Source: Uloborus plumipes (Eukaryota > Arthropoda > Arachnida > Araneae > Uloboridae). Taken from it: a DNA stretch of 64,000 nt. Made by a program: the position numbers and the translations under genes. Below, piece by piece: positions 35,642 through 47,604 of the stretch; positions within the stretch are counted from its first letter, which is position 1; the number at the start of each line of letters is the position of its first letter. The notes below the pieces were generated by a model. The model ran no database searches, was not told the DNA's origin, and was given only the letters and a program-made list of their open reading frames with translations. The DNA lies in assembly GCA_038373865.1 (NCBI GenBank), contig JAXGGA010001127.1, positions 1 through 64,000 on the forward strand, given 5' to 3'.

Positions 35642-38200
35642 GAACACCGATAGATCCAAGATCCTTCTGTCTAGTAAAAGAACCGAACAGTTTTAAACAA
35701 CACAATGAATGACACCAGTGAAAGATAAGAACGATGAAGCAAAATGCCTTATTCAAACGATTGAGATATCTTGTAAGGTCGGACAAATTTTCCACGTAAC
35801 CATCCTGAAATTGGCACTGTTGAGATTGTTGGAACTACGCCGAGAATATCAAGATAGCCATCGACGATGCGGACGCCAGGTTCAGAGGGCGACATCATTT
35901 TCTTGGCTTTGGGAAGTGAATTTCAAGGATAGCATATACGTAGAGTTCCTGCTTCTGTGTTTCTTTTTTGTTTCGTTTGAGGTTTATTGCTGTTACTTAC
36001 GTTGCAACATACTGTCTGATTTTCTTAGGTAAAATATTCCGCCTATTTACGCATGCGTTAGGTCTTTTCTGATCTTACCAAAATAGGGGTGATAGCTAAG
36101 ATAACATTATGGGAAAGAATAATAAGAAGCATTTTGAGTACACAGTTTAGTTGAACGTGTCAAAAGGATAGCAAATGCAAGTTGTAATTTGAAAACTTTG
36201 GAATACAATATAAGACAATAAGAATAACGAGTAGAACAAAAAGTTCCAACATGAATAACAAAAGACAGACTAGTATGGAAACGAAAACTGCAAAAATAAA
36301 TGAGAAAAGTATATTGCACTCAAAATAGTACATGTTGCGAAAAATGCAAATATCAAACCAGTTGATGTAGCGTGGTATGAAACAAGATAAATATTTTATT
36401 TGAAAAAAATAATTTACGTATTTTTTGTTGTTTTCGTTCAAATATATTAAGATACAACATATAATTTAAATATTTTCTAAAATCTTGGCCGCCATTACGA
36501 GTCACGCGAAACGAACTGCATACCAAGGTAGACAGTCCTCTTGACCGATAATATCCAATGTGACAGAAAAATATGACGAACTGGTTCATGATGATAAGGA
36601 ATCAATTTCGATTATTTTCTAACATACTAAAATAAAATGTGTGTTCTTTTCAAAAAAAATGTGAATTGCAACTTCATAAAATAATAACACATCCTCTTAA
36701 ACTGATAGAACAGCAGCAAATATTTCTTTAAATCAGCGGTTCATTAAAAAGGTAACACGTCTCCTAGGTAACTGGGGCTCAAAAAGTTTAATGAACTGAA
36801 AAAAGCAGCAGAAAGATATAATGTGATTGTCGTTGTTGAGGCAGGAAATAAAAATCCTGAGCGAAGTCCTTGATAAGTTTTGAAAGAAATAAAAATGTCC
36901 CAATGGGAGATTTGCAAGTTTATTTCTTGTCGAGTTCTTTCTGAGTAAAAGTGTTGATTGGAGTAACACAGAAAGATGACTCGATTCTCATCTGTCCTTA
37001 ATTAAGCAATATCTCTTATTTTTTGTGTGATTTACATCCTTCTTATCCATCAGCAAAGCTGTGTCAAAAAATTAATTTTAAAATAAGACGAAAAAGATCC
37101 TTTTTATAAAAGATAGGCGAGGTAGACTGTTGAAAATCCTCATAAAAACATTAAACAGAAATTCCAATCGCAAATTCAACAACTAAATTACGTTTGTTCT
37201 CTTCATGATTGGCAAGTAGACGAGAGTCAGTTCCTATTTATAAAAACTTTGACATGAAAGATTTGAAAGAAAACAAACAGCATTCATGATTATATACTCC
37301 AGGAAACAAATTACTAAGTAACGAATTACAATGTTTAACATTAAATCATCTATTAAAAACTATGCAATCTTTTCTCCGAAGAAAGCACAAATAACAATGC
37401 AACAATTTTCAAATTAGGTCAGAACCATTTACCCAAGGTTCTAAAAACCCTATCTTCGCTCAAGTGAAATTGGTTTGTAACTAGACGTTTTTTTCTCCCT
37501 CATTCAGAAGGGTGGCAATAATCAGAAAGCTGCATAATAAGCACCTGGCTAACCTTGGTTGAAACAAGGAAGAGTTTTTTTTGTATTCTATGTCCGAGCG
37601 TAATTTTTTTCTAGAAGTTTTGCGCGCCCGATTGTTATTTTCACGGAATGGGAGTTTTCGCCATTGAATGCGTGAAGTAGGGAGTCACGGGTCAAGTTGT
37701 AATTCTGGTTGTAATTAAAGATTCCGTCTTTTTCACAAGGACAACAGTTTTTTACTAACGGGTTGAGAAAAATGTGTTCAGTTTTCATTGAAAACTGTGT
37801 TAGAAGCCAGCAAAGCGGGAATCCATAATAGGAAAGAAAGAAAGTCCTTGCGTAAATCGTTGCTTTTGTTGAGGAAAAGTGTCAAGATTACACGATATAT
37901 GTTTGCCATTTTCTTCGCAGTAGTTTAGCCGTGACCTCTCGCCAAGAAAATTGTAACCACTGGTGTAATAAATTACGCAACTCATTAAAATAATTAGGCA
38001 GTTTCTCACAGATTATGGGTAGGCTTAGCATTTTTTCCTGATTTATTCCAGCTTTATGGAAATTTATAGATCAGGTTTAAAGAAAACAAAGTTGGTGTTT
38101 CCGTTCTTTTTTTAAAACCTTTTTCTTTGCTTCGAATGGTATTTCTGTCACTTAGAAAGTACAACTGCTGATTTATGGACGCTAATCCCTTTTTGTTGAC
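35642..38200. other. Long stretch without supported gene
   Basis: I see no domain, RNA gene or paired element ends across 2.5 kb. A fragment at about 36012-36100 matches the 207-bp insert at 23822-24028. Frames of about 100 residues near 35.7-36.4 kb have no recognisable motif. This is the longest stretch that could be single-copy. Confidence 0.4.
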
Positions 38201-38831
38201 TAATTTTTCCTAGAAGCAGCTAAGCAGTGTTACCCGGCCCGATAGTTTACTGACTACCGCGAGCCACTACAACCTCCAACAACAAATAAAAAATTAGTTT
38301 TTCAGCCGTTTGCGCGTGTATGTGTGTGTTTTTGGACAAGAAAGAATCCAGCATAGAGCAAAGTGTTCTCGCAACAATATTTTTTTTACATTAGAATTGG
38401 AGTCTTGTCATTTAAAAGAAAAACCATACAAAACATTAAATTGTGCGCTAAATAACCGCTAACTTCACCCAGAAAAAAATACAGGAGTTTTTAAGTTAGT
38501 AAAAATCAATTTTAAATTTGATTTTTAAAGTCGTCTGCACGAGCATGAAAAAAATTAAATTGCGTGAAGATTAAATTGCGTGATACCAAGATAATCATTG
38601 GTAAAAAAAAGTAGTACCTTTTTTTTTTTTGATTATGAATAAATAAAATTCTTGCTTTTCCTTTTAGGCTTTTCCTGTAGCGGGGAATTTAAAACTTTTT
38701 TGGCGATGGATTAATTTTTCGTAATGTGCAGAATGTAGACTTTAATCTAATCAGGACTAATAGACACGCGTCACTTGACAAAAAACTTTTATTCTCAATG
38801 TAGACCGAGCATAGCTGGGCCACGCAGCTAG
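38201..38831 (+). mobile_element. Helitron 3' end (start not placed)
   Basis: GCTGGGCCACGCAGCTAG at 38814-38831 is a stem-loop ending in CTAG followed by T, the Helitron 3' signature. The left boundary is a guess. An AT-rich body precedes it. Confidence 0.5.
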
Positions 38832-39944
38832 TATAGAATAAAAATAAAGCTCCAAAAATTCCTGGCCCCTTTGCCCCCTCCCCCCCCCTTCGCCGTGTAA
38901 GCGTGTAACCGGTCTTGGGGTTCGTAGTTAGGCCAGTGCTTCGAATAAACATTGCATTCAAAATTGCAGATGAAGCAAAACAGAAGAACATTCGGAGGAA
39001 GATGCTAAAACGGACATTTTTTTAAAATATTATCGGCATGGTTTGATAAAAATATTTTGTCAACACAAACTGAAAACTAGAACCTGATATTAAATCACTC
39101 TTTCAGCTGTTTTATTTCCATAGCTAAGCATCTTCACAGACACGTTTCTTTATAAATATTTTCTATGGTATTTTAACTCTGTTAGCAAATTCCAGAATGG
39201 GTGATAAGTTTCACGTAAATATAAACGTCTTGTAACATTAAACTCAGTCAAATTTTATCTCTTAAACAGCGAATTTATTTTTTTCAAATGACGTTTTGTG
39301 GAGACAAACTTTATCCTAGGTCCGTTTAATAAGCTTTGGTCGTACAGTGGCGCACCCAGATTTTTTCCCAGTTAGGGGCTAAAAGTTTTATAAGGAACCC
39401 CGATGGATGAAGCAAAAGGCTAGTCAATATTGCGACTTTGAGAAAAGCGTCCCCTACATAAAAAGGGGGTCTCCTCGGAATTTTTTCGACATTGATTTTT
39501 TTTAAATGCAATTTTGAATTATCTTATCCTATAAAATCAAAAGAGAAAAGGTTGAGATGTTCTCCTGCTTAAAACAGATTTTAAAGCTATTTTTGTAGAT
39601 GTTAGCCGAAAGTTTTGTACTGGAAATACTTAGAAATTGAAGTCCCAAAAACTCCTTTTAAGCTACTTTTGACCAAGTCATGAGAGAAAAAGCGGGTAAG
39701 TGGCTCCCCTTTGGAAATTTCCAAAGAAATAATTTAAAGAATTTTTTTGTGAAATTCTTACGGAATTTGGGGAATGGGTGCTCCTCTCCCAGAAATTTTC
39801 AAAATCAAAGACAAAAAACTCAATTTTAGACTCTCTGCGGTCTTGTAAAGGGGGCTAGTCTTCAGACTTCTGGTAGGGGCTTATTTGAATCTCTGCTACC
39901 TTCTAATTCGCTACAAAATTTCAGTCATCTCTATCTCTTCTCTA
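38832..39944. other. Spacer with an unpaired hAT-like end
   Basis: CAGTGGCGCACCCAGATTTT at about 39345 looks like an hAT terminus, and the CCCCTTTG/GGGGCTT-rich text after it resembles hAT interiors, but I found no matching right end. A C-run at 38879-38888. Confidence 0.4.
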
Positions 39945-41624
39945 TCTCTACTAATAATAAAGCTGAAGGTTTGTCTCTCTTTCTGTCCTTCTGTCTGTCT
40001 GTTACGCGCGTAGCGCCAAAACCGTTCGGTCGATTTTCATGCCACTTGGCACAAAATTAGTTTGTAGCATGTAGTTTTGCACCTCGAAGCGATTTTTCGA
40101 AAATTCCATTTCGTTCTTTTTCTATTCGAATTCTTAGCGGAAATTCGATAAAATAGGGAAGAAATATTTCACACACATTTTCAAGTCTTATGTCATTCGA
40201 AAGCTTGAAATTTTCTGCACAAAATGAAGTTTTTTCGAAGTTTCTACGATCATCAGGAGAGCTGTAACAATTGTTTTTAGAATCCCGAAATTCAAGGCTT
40301 ACCTTCAGTAAAGCAAGCCAAACGATTCTAAAATGGTTGAGCTTTAGAATAAAATTTGTTTAAAAAGAGGATAAAATTAATTATTTTATCAACGGAAATC
40401 AACTTTTCATGTTGTTACTATGGTTACGTGTTCATACTTATTTTTGTTTCTTTCTTTTTCCAGGGTTGCCAGCGTCAATCTTCGTAGGCTACGGCCAGAC
40501 GTAGTATTTTTGATTCTACGGTAGTATTTTTTCGGCCCAAATTTAAGGAGCGTAGTATTTTTCTTGCAACCTTGTTTCCAATACACTAATGACTTAATTA
40601 AAAAATTTGGCGGATTTTTTTTTTTTTTTTTTTCATTTTTATAGATTTCGCATTTCAGCAACATTGATTTTGGCAACGTTTGGAAACAGTAGTATTTTGT
40701 AATATTTTTTTAGAGGAGGCGTAGTATTTTTTTGTTCCAATTCTCTGGCAACCCTGTCTTTTTCCCGGTGAAGATGCTTTGGGACCCTGCTTGGCGCGTT
40801 TTCAAAAAGTCAACTACGCAAAATAGCTAGGGTTACCACGCTTGGCGCGCCTATCGTTCATTTAGCGAGAAAAGGGTACCTAAAGCACAGATTAACGAAA
40901 TATCGTATCAATTGCGATATTGCATCGTTTTTTTAAAGTGTTTCATTTCGGAAAATGTATTGTTTTGTTTTTTAAGCTAGGAAAGAAAACTTTCTTCTTC
41001 TTTTAAACTTTGGTAAGATTTCTGTTGGTTCCTGTTATCAACAAAATTGTTCTTATTTTCTCTTTTGACTTATTTTTGTCCATCTCCCTTGGGGTTGCAT
41101 TCGAATGTTCCAAGGGGGTGTTTTACCCCATTTATGGGGTAAATCAGTGTTTTCAATGCAAGGTGATATGAATTGGTTAACAAAAGTGATATGAACTGGC
41201 GCGACCACTTGGCGATATATCGCCAAGCTTTTGATCGCCAAGTATTTGATGACAATTGGCGAAATTTTTTTTTTTTTTTTTGATTTAGGTTCAATTTGGC
41301 GCTGTTGGCGATATTTTGCGAAAAATCCACTGAATGATGTTAAAATCGATGATATTTAGGAGATTAATCATTGTAAAACATTTTTTTGCATTGTTTCGTG
41401 GCAAACTAGGGATATAAATGTTTGAACTGTTATCTTGCTCACTCCAAGCACTATTTTAGCACTTAAGGCATCTACTAAGAAATTTACACGTAAAAATAAG
41501 TAGCGTGGGGTCCATACCAGATTTTTATATCATACTTTGAAGAGCATTTTTTCTGCGATATCAATTATTTTACAAATGAACTTTTAATTTTATACCACGG
41601 GCAAAGCCGTGCGGGTACCGCTAG
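39945..41624 (+). mobile_element. Non-autonomous Helitron, copy B (1680 bp)
   Basis: Plus strand: begins TCTCTACTAATAATAAAGC after A and ends with hairpin CACGGGCAAAGCCGTG (41596-41611) and CTAG (41621-41624) before T. Near-identical over its length to copy A, in inverted orientation 6.6 kb away. No coding domain. The short frames that both copies carry are not conserved proteins. Confidence 0.9.
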
Positions 41625-41979
41625 TAATAGCATAAAATAGTTTCTTTTGCTGAGCCAGCAAAATCCCCCGCCCTCTTTTTTTCTCACAAAACTTGACAGT
41701 TACCCTACCTTCAACTCGCACTTTCCGGCTCTTTCACGGAAGTATTTTGCTTTGACTAAGGATTTAGTTGTATCTCATATTGCGACTCTGAAGTGTCAAA
41801 TCCTATAGTTGGGACAAACCTAACCTGGCAAAATTGGGAAGGCAACTCAGGTTCTAATCACAGTGAATAAAGCAACTAAACACTTAGATAAAATTTGATC
41901 ATTGACCTAAATCACAGTATGTTAGCTGTGTTCATTGCACAAAAAATCACCAATTTTAATAAAATCATCAAGATAGTGT

Positions 41980-43155
41980 TTGGGTCAAGTCTCCCTAGTT
42001 AACTTGGGTCAAAGCTCCCTAGATAGCTTTGCTTTGTTTATCCAAATTTTTCAACGACTTGCATTAAAATTATATACAACCACTGCGTATGATTACATAG
42101 CTAAAAAATCTGGTATGGACCCCACACTACTTCCTTTTACGTGTAAATTTCTTAGTAGTTGCCTAAAGTGTTAAAAAGAGTGCTTATGGAGTGAGCAAGG
42201 TAACAATTCAATTATTTACACCCCTAATCTGCCACGAAACAATGCAAAAAATGTTTTACAATGGTTAATTTTCTAAATACTGCTGATTTTAATATCATTC
42301 AGGGAATTTTTCGCAAAATATCGCCAATAGCGCCAAGTTTAACCCAAATTCAAAATATAATTTTTTTTACCAAATTTGTCGCCAACTTGACGACATGCCG
42401 CCAAGTTGGCGTCAAACGCTTGGCGATCAAAAGCTTGGCGACATATCACTAAGTGGTCGCGCCAATTCATATCACTTGAGTCTGCATTGAAATTAACACT
42501 GATTTACCCCCCAAAAAGGGGTAAAACACCCCCTTGGGAACATTCGATTGCAACTACAAGGCGAGGTGCACAACTAGACCATCCTCAGAGATTACATACC
42601 AAACTAGAAGCTTCTACGGCATATAGTTTTTGTTTTGTGACACACATACATATGCACATACATACGTATGTACAGACGTCACGAGAAAACTGGTCGGGGG
42701 TGGATGAAAAGGATTTTTCGGCTGTTTATATGTTGGTAGGTACATATGCAAATGCTGACAGGTTGAAAAAACTACCGAGCATTCATTCGGGGGTGAGCAA
42801 AATCAAAATTTAGACCCAAATTTGAGTGATTTTTTTTTTTTCGCAATCACAGTACTTCCGTTACTACGTAAAAGGAAGTAAAAACTGACTAACACATATA
42901 AACTTCGAAAATTTACTTGTCGTAAAATTTAAAGTTAAAAAGTTGATAAATTCCAAAACATTCAAAATTTACTTTTTTGGTAAAGTTTCATTTAACACTG
43001 AATTTCTTGAAAACAGCTGAAAATTCTGAAATTGCGTTTTCCTGCGATTGCTGTTGTGTCATCGGTCAACCAAAAATATGGATGGCTATAATTCTCCGTA
43101 AATGTCATTTTTATTGAAAAAACCGCCATGGGTCAACTCTCCCTAGTTTCCCCTT
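41980..43155. repeat. Region with GGGTCAA-TCTCCCTAG words
   Basis: GGGTCAAGTCTCCCTAGTT (41983), GGGTCAAAGCTCCCTAG (42006) and GGGTCAACTCTCCCTAGTT (43132) are direct repeats of one word. No inverted ends were found, so element borders are uncertain. A Helitron fragment lies inside. Confidence 0.35.
42105..42565 (-). mobile_element. Helitron fragment, copy C
   Basis: Diverged partial match to copies A and B (GGACCCCACACTACTT, TTACGTGTAAATTTCTTAG, CGCAAAATATCGCCAA, AGTGGTCGCGCCAATTCATA), in copy A orientation. It lacks both termini. The GGCGA/CGCCAAG words are more numerous here. Confidence 0.75.
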
Positions 43156-44237
43156 CATCACTTTACAGAAAAGGAAGTTTATAGAACGGCCTTTCCATGG
43201 AAACATTCAGATTCTTCGTACACGTGCGGGAATGTAATGCAACCTTCAACAAGCAATCCTTGCGTTCCCCGTTGTGAGCCAAAGTTCTAATTCTTACGTG
43301 ATGGATCTCTAGTGTCTGCTAAAAGGAAGGTTATCAGTCGGGTAGGTTAACGATTTCTACTCATTGACGTCATTTTTGCACACGAAAGTTTGCTCTCAGC
43401 TTGGATTATCTGCATTATCTTATCACCACTTCCAACCTCCACTTCAGAATTCATAAAAAGCCAGTGCTCAAGAGTAAACAGCCGCAAAAAAGAAAAACAG
43501 CCTAAGAAAGATTGAAATAGCAATCTGTTTATGATAACACGTGTAAAAATCGGTAATAACTCGTTGCTGACTTCTTCCAATAATATTGATTTTTTTTTTT
43601 CTGAAATTGTGATAGCGGCAAGAAAAGAAAAAAAAAATGAAGCCAAGTCCTTGTTCAAAAATAAAGACAGTCCTCACCGTTCTTCTTCGGTCAAGAATAA
43701 GAAAAATATTGTTTTTATTTCAAAAGTGGGCTTTCAAATTGTTAATTTGTGCCGAAATACTGACTAAACTGATTTTTTTGTGGAACAGTCACGGATTCAG
43801 GAAGTTAGTTTGGACCTAATCGTGTGGGATGTCACAGAAGCAACTTAATTACGAGTTGAATCTTTTGAAATCGCTCTGAAATCATAAATGCCATCTCGAC
43901 CTCAGACCGTTACAACGCTGAAAAATGTGGCACGTGCGAGAACGTCCATCCAGGAATCACCAAAGCGTTTAGAATTTAAACATGCAGCTACCCAGCGATT
44001 TTTGCACAAGAACGCAAGAAAAATATTAGTTATCTTAGCAACGTGAATAGTGTTTTCAAAGAAACTATCTAAACAGGGTAATGTCAGCCAAATGGAAACC
44101 AGGTGTAAATAGCCCACATAAAAATGACACATTAAAAATTCCACATAAAATGAAAAAGGACCTTCTTTAATATTTTTAGGGGTCCCCGTGGCTGAAGTAG
44201 CTTTGGGCCCCGTTCAGTGTAAAATCAGCCCTGGTTG
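43156..44237. other. Spacer, no gene seen
   Basis: No domain or element end recognised. Minus-strand frames of 80-100 residues are unremarkable. Confidence 0.45.
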
Positions 44238-44408
44238 CAGGGACGTCATTTCAAGTTTTTCCAGGGGGGGGGCAGAGGGTGAAAACACAATGCAATTTCA
44301 TCGGAAAACAGCAAAAACCACGCCCACATATATGTAAATACATTGATTTCTCAAAGCCAGGGGGTTGGGCAAATGACCCCCCCCCTCCCCCCCTAAATGA
44401 CGGGCCTG
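44238..44408. mobile_element. 171-bp hAT MITE (CAGGGACGTCATTTC ends)
   Basis: CAGGGACGTCATTTC at the left and AAATGACGGGCCTG at the right, with the perfect 8-bp duplication CCTGGTTG (44230-44237, 44409-44416). G-rich left half and C-rich right half. Non-coding. Confidence 0.85.
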
Positions 44409-44839
44409 CCTGGTTGCATATGTGAATTTTGTCGCACTGTATCCAGGGTCAGATCGAGCCAAAGTGATAAACGGGTGGTGCTTAACTTCGGTGCCCCTCT
44501 CTATGAAAATCCGCTCATTTTCAAAGCATTTGTTTTCAAATAGGGAAGAGAGAAAGAAATTTGCCTTACTTTGGTGCCTCCAAAATTGTGGCGCACAGGT
44601 CCACGGAATCGTGGAACTATGCATCAATCAGGTCCTGGCTCTGTCCACATTTTGAGCGTAATTATTCTATCATTTCGGACAGTGCCGCCGCTCAATGCTG
44701 TAATTAACTAAATGATTGGGGGGGAGGGACTAAAACTTTAACGCAAATTAGTTGATTTCAAAATGTTCCTTAATGCTTTGGAGTTCTACCACGTCGGGAA
44801 AAGATTGATTTCTTTTGCACATTTTAATAGCTCTCACAA

Positions 44840-44893
44840 AGTTTCTCCGTAAGTGAACGTCATTGCCCTATTTTCCCCTAAATTCAAAGCGTA
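44840..44893. repeat. Left part of a duplicated segment
   Basis: GTGAACGTCATTGCCCTATTTTCCCCTAAAT matches 47971-48003 in part (internal parts identical). The match resumes after the Helitron, at 47605. This copy was split by the Helitron. Confidence 0.65.
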
Positions 44894-44973
44894 TCATCTA
44901 TATATACAGGGTGTCCCAGAATTGCGCATACAAATTTGGAGGGTAGGTAGAGAATGTCATGAGGAGCCATAAT

Positions 44974-45620
44974 AGGGTAGTTGTGACCTATTAAAAATCC
45001 CCATTTTGATCATTAAATATTGTTACTTGACCCTCAAAACTCCAAAATTCACCACTGCCGTATTTTAAAACACAACGATTGATTTTTAATGAATTTTTAA
45101 AAATCCGACGCGCAAAAGCGCGCTTTTCTGATACGTCACGAGTTACGTCACTCGGCCTCAATCCTCAGCTCTCCGCGACGGACCCGTGTTATCGCTACGG
45201 ACATTTTGAGCGCGTAGTTATTTTTAATTTTTAGATATTTAATAATCCTTTTGATGCATGATGGAGACAGGATACGTCAAAGGACAGTCCAACAATCTCC
45301 CTCAAGTGACATCAATGATGGTTTTTGCCTATTTTCGAGAGGACGAGCAATTTAAATCTTCCAAAATCACGAGGAGTTAATAGTCTTCAAGTGCGTCTTC
45401 AACGTAGCCAAGCGTTTCCCTCGCTTCTCCTCGTCGGCTGAGGCGCGGCGGAAGTACCGATGACGTTTCTTCCGCTGCCGAGTGACGTCACATTTTCTTG
45501 AACTTTAAAAATTATTTAAAAAAAAACTACTTATCGTATCGCAAAAATTTTTTCACCGATGATGTTCACACATGTTACTCTATCATATAAAAATAAAATT
45601 GAAAAATCGAAAACTACCCT
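44974..45620. mobile_element. AT-flanked MITE, copy 2, inside the DD41D transposon
   Basis: AGGGTAGTT ... AACTACCCT with AT at 44972-44973 and 45621-45622. Removing it and one AT restores the left terminal region to match the right one (CCATAATTACATAGG), an independent proof of the borders. Related to 3920-4698. It contains CGACGCGCAAAAGCGCGC near 45107 and several GACGTCAC/ACGTCACG sites. Confidence 0.88.
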
Positions 45621-45719
45621 ATTACATAGGAAAGCATAGGCGGAAAGCGGTAGGTGGCGCTGCACGTGCGCCAAATCAACAAGTGTGGTTTCCTCATTTC
45701 AGGCTCAGACAGCACGCGA

Positions 45720-46790
45720 TGAGCATGGATCGCTATACGAACGCCGAATTGGCAGATATCCACTTCATCTACGGTCTAGCCAACGGAAATAGCCGTGCTG
45801 CTGCAAGGTTGTATGCGGGAAAATATCCAACAAGGCGTTCCTTATCATGGAACATTCGCGCGTGTTCATCAAAATCTGGCTGATTATGAATGTTTCAGAC
45901 CGACGATTGAAGGTCGAGGACGGAGTCGAACAGAACGAACTCTCATTGCCGAAGAGGATATTTTGCGTGCAGTAAACCGAAATCCCAGCACCAGTGTACG
46001 GGCGCTTTCCGCTGCAAGCGGAACTTCTCGTTCAACTGTCCATCGTGTACTGCAGTGCGAAGCCCTACATCCCTTCCATGTACAGAGAGTACAGTTATTA
46101 CAGACAGATGATTACCAACGACGTGTCGTGTTTGCACAGTGGTTCGTAAACCAAAGTGCGGCAGATCCACACTTTGCCAGTTCTGTGTTGTTTAGTGATG
46201 AAGCAACCTTTACACGTGAAGGGGTCTTCAATATGCACATTTGGTCCTCAAACAACCCCCACGCCACTCGATCACGAGCGGCACAGCAACGCTTCAGTGT
46301 TAATGTGTGGGTGGGTATCGTAGCGGACTGTTTAATCGGCCCATACCTCTTACCGCCTCGACTGGACTCTGCTAAGTATCTCGTGTTTCTACAGGAGGTA
46401 CTTCCGGAACTGCTCACCAATGTCCCATCACCTGTTCGGCATCGCATATGGTTTCAACAGGACGGGGCGCCATCGCATTATGGAACGTGTGTGCGTGACC
46501 ATTTGAACCGGACATTTCCAAACAGGTGGATTGGGCGTGGTGGTCCCGTCGCTTGGCCTCCCAGATCACCGGATCTTAATCCTTTAGATTTTTATCTCTG
46601 GGGCACCATGAAGAGCCAAGTGTATGATACGCCCGTCACTTCTGATATTGACCTTGTGGCGCGAATATCCATCACTGCTGCTGGGATCCTTGAAATGCCC
46701 GGCATTTTTGAAAATGTCCGCCAATCCATGTCGTGTAGATGTCATGCGTGCATACAAGAGGATGGCCGCAACTTCGAACACATCCTGTGA
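45720..46790 (+). pseudogene. DD41D transposase (DDE superfamily), one frameshift
   Basis: Encodes a transposase of about 356 residues for cut-and-paste movement of the surrounding element, acting on its terminal repeats in the nucleus. Translation starts at ATG 45720 or 45726 and runs in one frame to about 45838. There a single-base loss near GGCGTTCC shifts it, and the remainder is open to the stop at 46788-46790. The shifted frame has a helix-turn-helix region (encoded about 45963-46055). The catalytic triad follows as D in VLFSDEATF (codon 46197), D in WFQQDGAPSH (46461) and D in SPDLNPLDFYLWG (46587). The last two are 41 residues apart, which defines DD41D. No internal stop otherwise. 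With the frameshift this copy is probably inactive, but it looks young. Identity rests on motifs and spacing. Confidence 0.92.
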
Positions 46791-47334
46791 TGTTCTTATA
46801 CCATTTACTATTTTTTTGTGTGTGTAATAAAGCGTTTTACACAATATTCTGTGTTGCGTCCTAACTGGCTTTGTGTCTCATTATCTCGATAGGGGTGCGT
46901 TTCCGTCCATGCTTTCCTATGTAATTATGGCTCCTCATGACATTCTCTACCTCCCCTCCAAATTTGTATGCGCAATTCTGGGACACCCTGTATAAAAGAA
47001 AGTCGTGTTAGTTACACTATTTATAACTCAAGAACGGCTGTACCGATATGGCTAAAAATTGGTGGGTAGGTAGCTTAGAGCCAGGAGACGGACATAGGCT
47101 ATAATTAAAATGTGTCAGTTACATAAATAGAAAAACTGTCTTATTGACTAAGCCTTTTTACTAAGCCTTTTTTGACACCTCCATGGCTACGCGACATAAA
47201 GCACACGTTCTGGCAGGTTCCGGAAAGCAGTAAACAGGTTGTAAGTTAGCGGTGCGTTGAGTGTTATTTGACTTTTTCGTGAAAAAAATTATAAACAAAC
47301 GCGTTACTTCTCTTGAAATTTATATGTGATAAGC

Positions 47335-47604
47335 TGTCAGAAACGATTGCTCATTCCTAAGATCCCGATGATCCCAACCGATATGCCGTTTGAAATTAAA
47401 AGACTTCAATTTCCGATCCGTCATGCATTTGTCATGGCCTTTAACAAATCACAAGACCAATCCTTAAAAGTTTGTGGTTTGAATCTAGAACATCACTGTT
47501 TTTCCCATGGTCAATTATATGTGGCATGTTTACGGGTCGGAAGACCATCTGCGTTGTCTCTTTTTGGGCCTGATAGGCGGAACAGAGTTCGCCGGGTCAG
47601 CTAG
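47335..47604 (+). pseudogene. Helitron helicase C-terminal fragment (PIF1-like)
   Basis: About 90 residues with the conserved Helitron helicase tail: PMIPTDMPFEIKRLQFPIR, then FNKSQDQSLKVCGLNL and GQLYVACLRVGRPSALSLF. These correspond to the last SF1B/PIF1 motifs (usual NKAQGQSL and SHGQLYVA.SRV). A glycine of the usual AQGQSL is D here, and the S of SRV is L. The stop codon TAG is the last three bases of the Helitron's own CTAG terminus. The Rep domain and most of the helicase are absent, so this is a remnant. Confidence 0.85.

Larger units (their letters stand above)
44907..46990 (+). mobile_element. DD41D Tc1/mariner-superfamily transposon, 2084 bp
   Basis: 67-bp inverted repeats (44907-44973 and 46924-46990) start CAGGGTGTCCCAGAATTGCG and differ at one position. 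TA duplications lie at 44905-44906 and 46991-46992. It contains one transposase gene and AATAAA at 46826-46831. A 647-bp MITE was later inserted exactly at the inner edge of the left repeat, and the sequence after it (TACATAGGAAAGCAT) continues the subterminal match to the right end. Near-identical termini suggest recent activity. Confidence 0.95.
44894..47604 (+). mobile_element. Deletion-derivative Helitron hosting the DD41D element
   Basis: 5' part TCATCTATATATA (44894-44906), then the 2084-bp transposon, then the rest of the Helitron 5' region AAAAGAAAGTCGTGTTAG. It ends with a stem-loop around GGCGGAACAGAGTTCGCC and CTAG (47601-47604). Without the inserts it is about 0.6 kb and retains only the last 90 or so codons of the helicase. 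The 5' start could also be the TC at 44897-44898. Confidence 0.8.

Noticed and set aside
35709..36032. 107-codon plus-strand frame as a host exon
   Set aside because: No recognised motif; the C-terminal part is hydrophobic low-complexity and the antisense strand is open too.
39345..39900. Complete hAT element
   Set aside because: A convincing left end exists but no matching right end or duplication could be found.
41980..43155. Defined transposon with GGGTCAA words
   Set aside because: The words are in direct orientation and no inverted termini or duplication were seen, so only a repeat region is reported.
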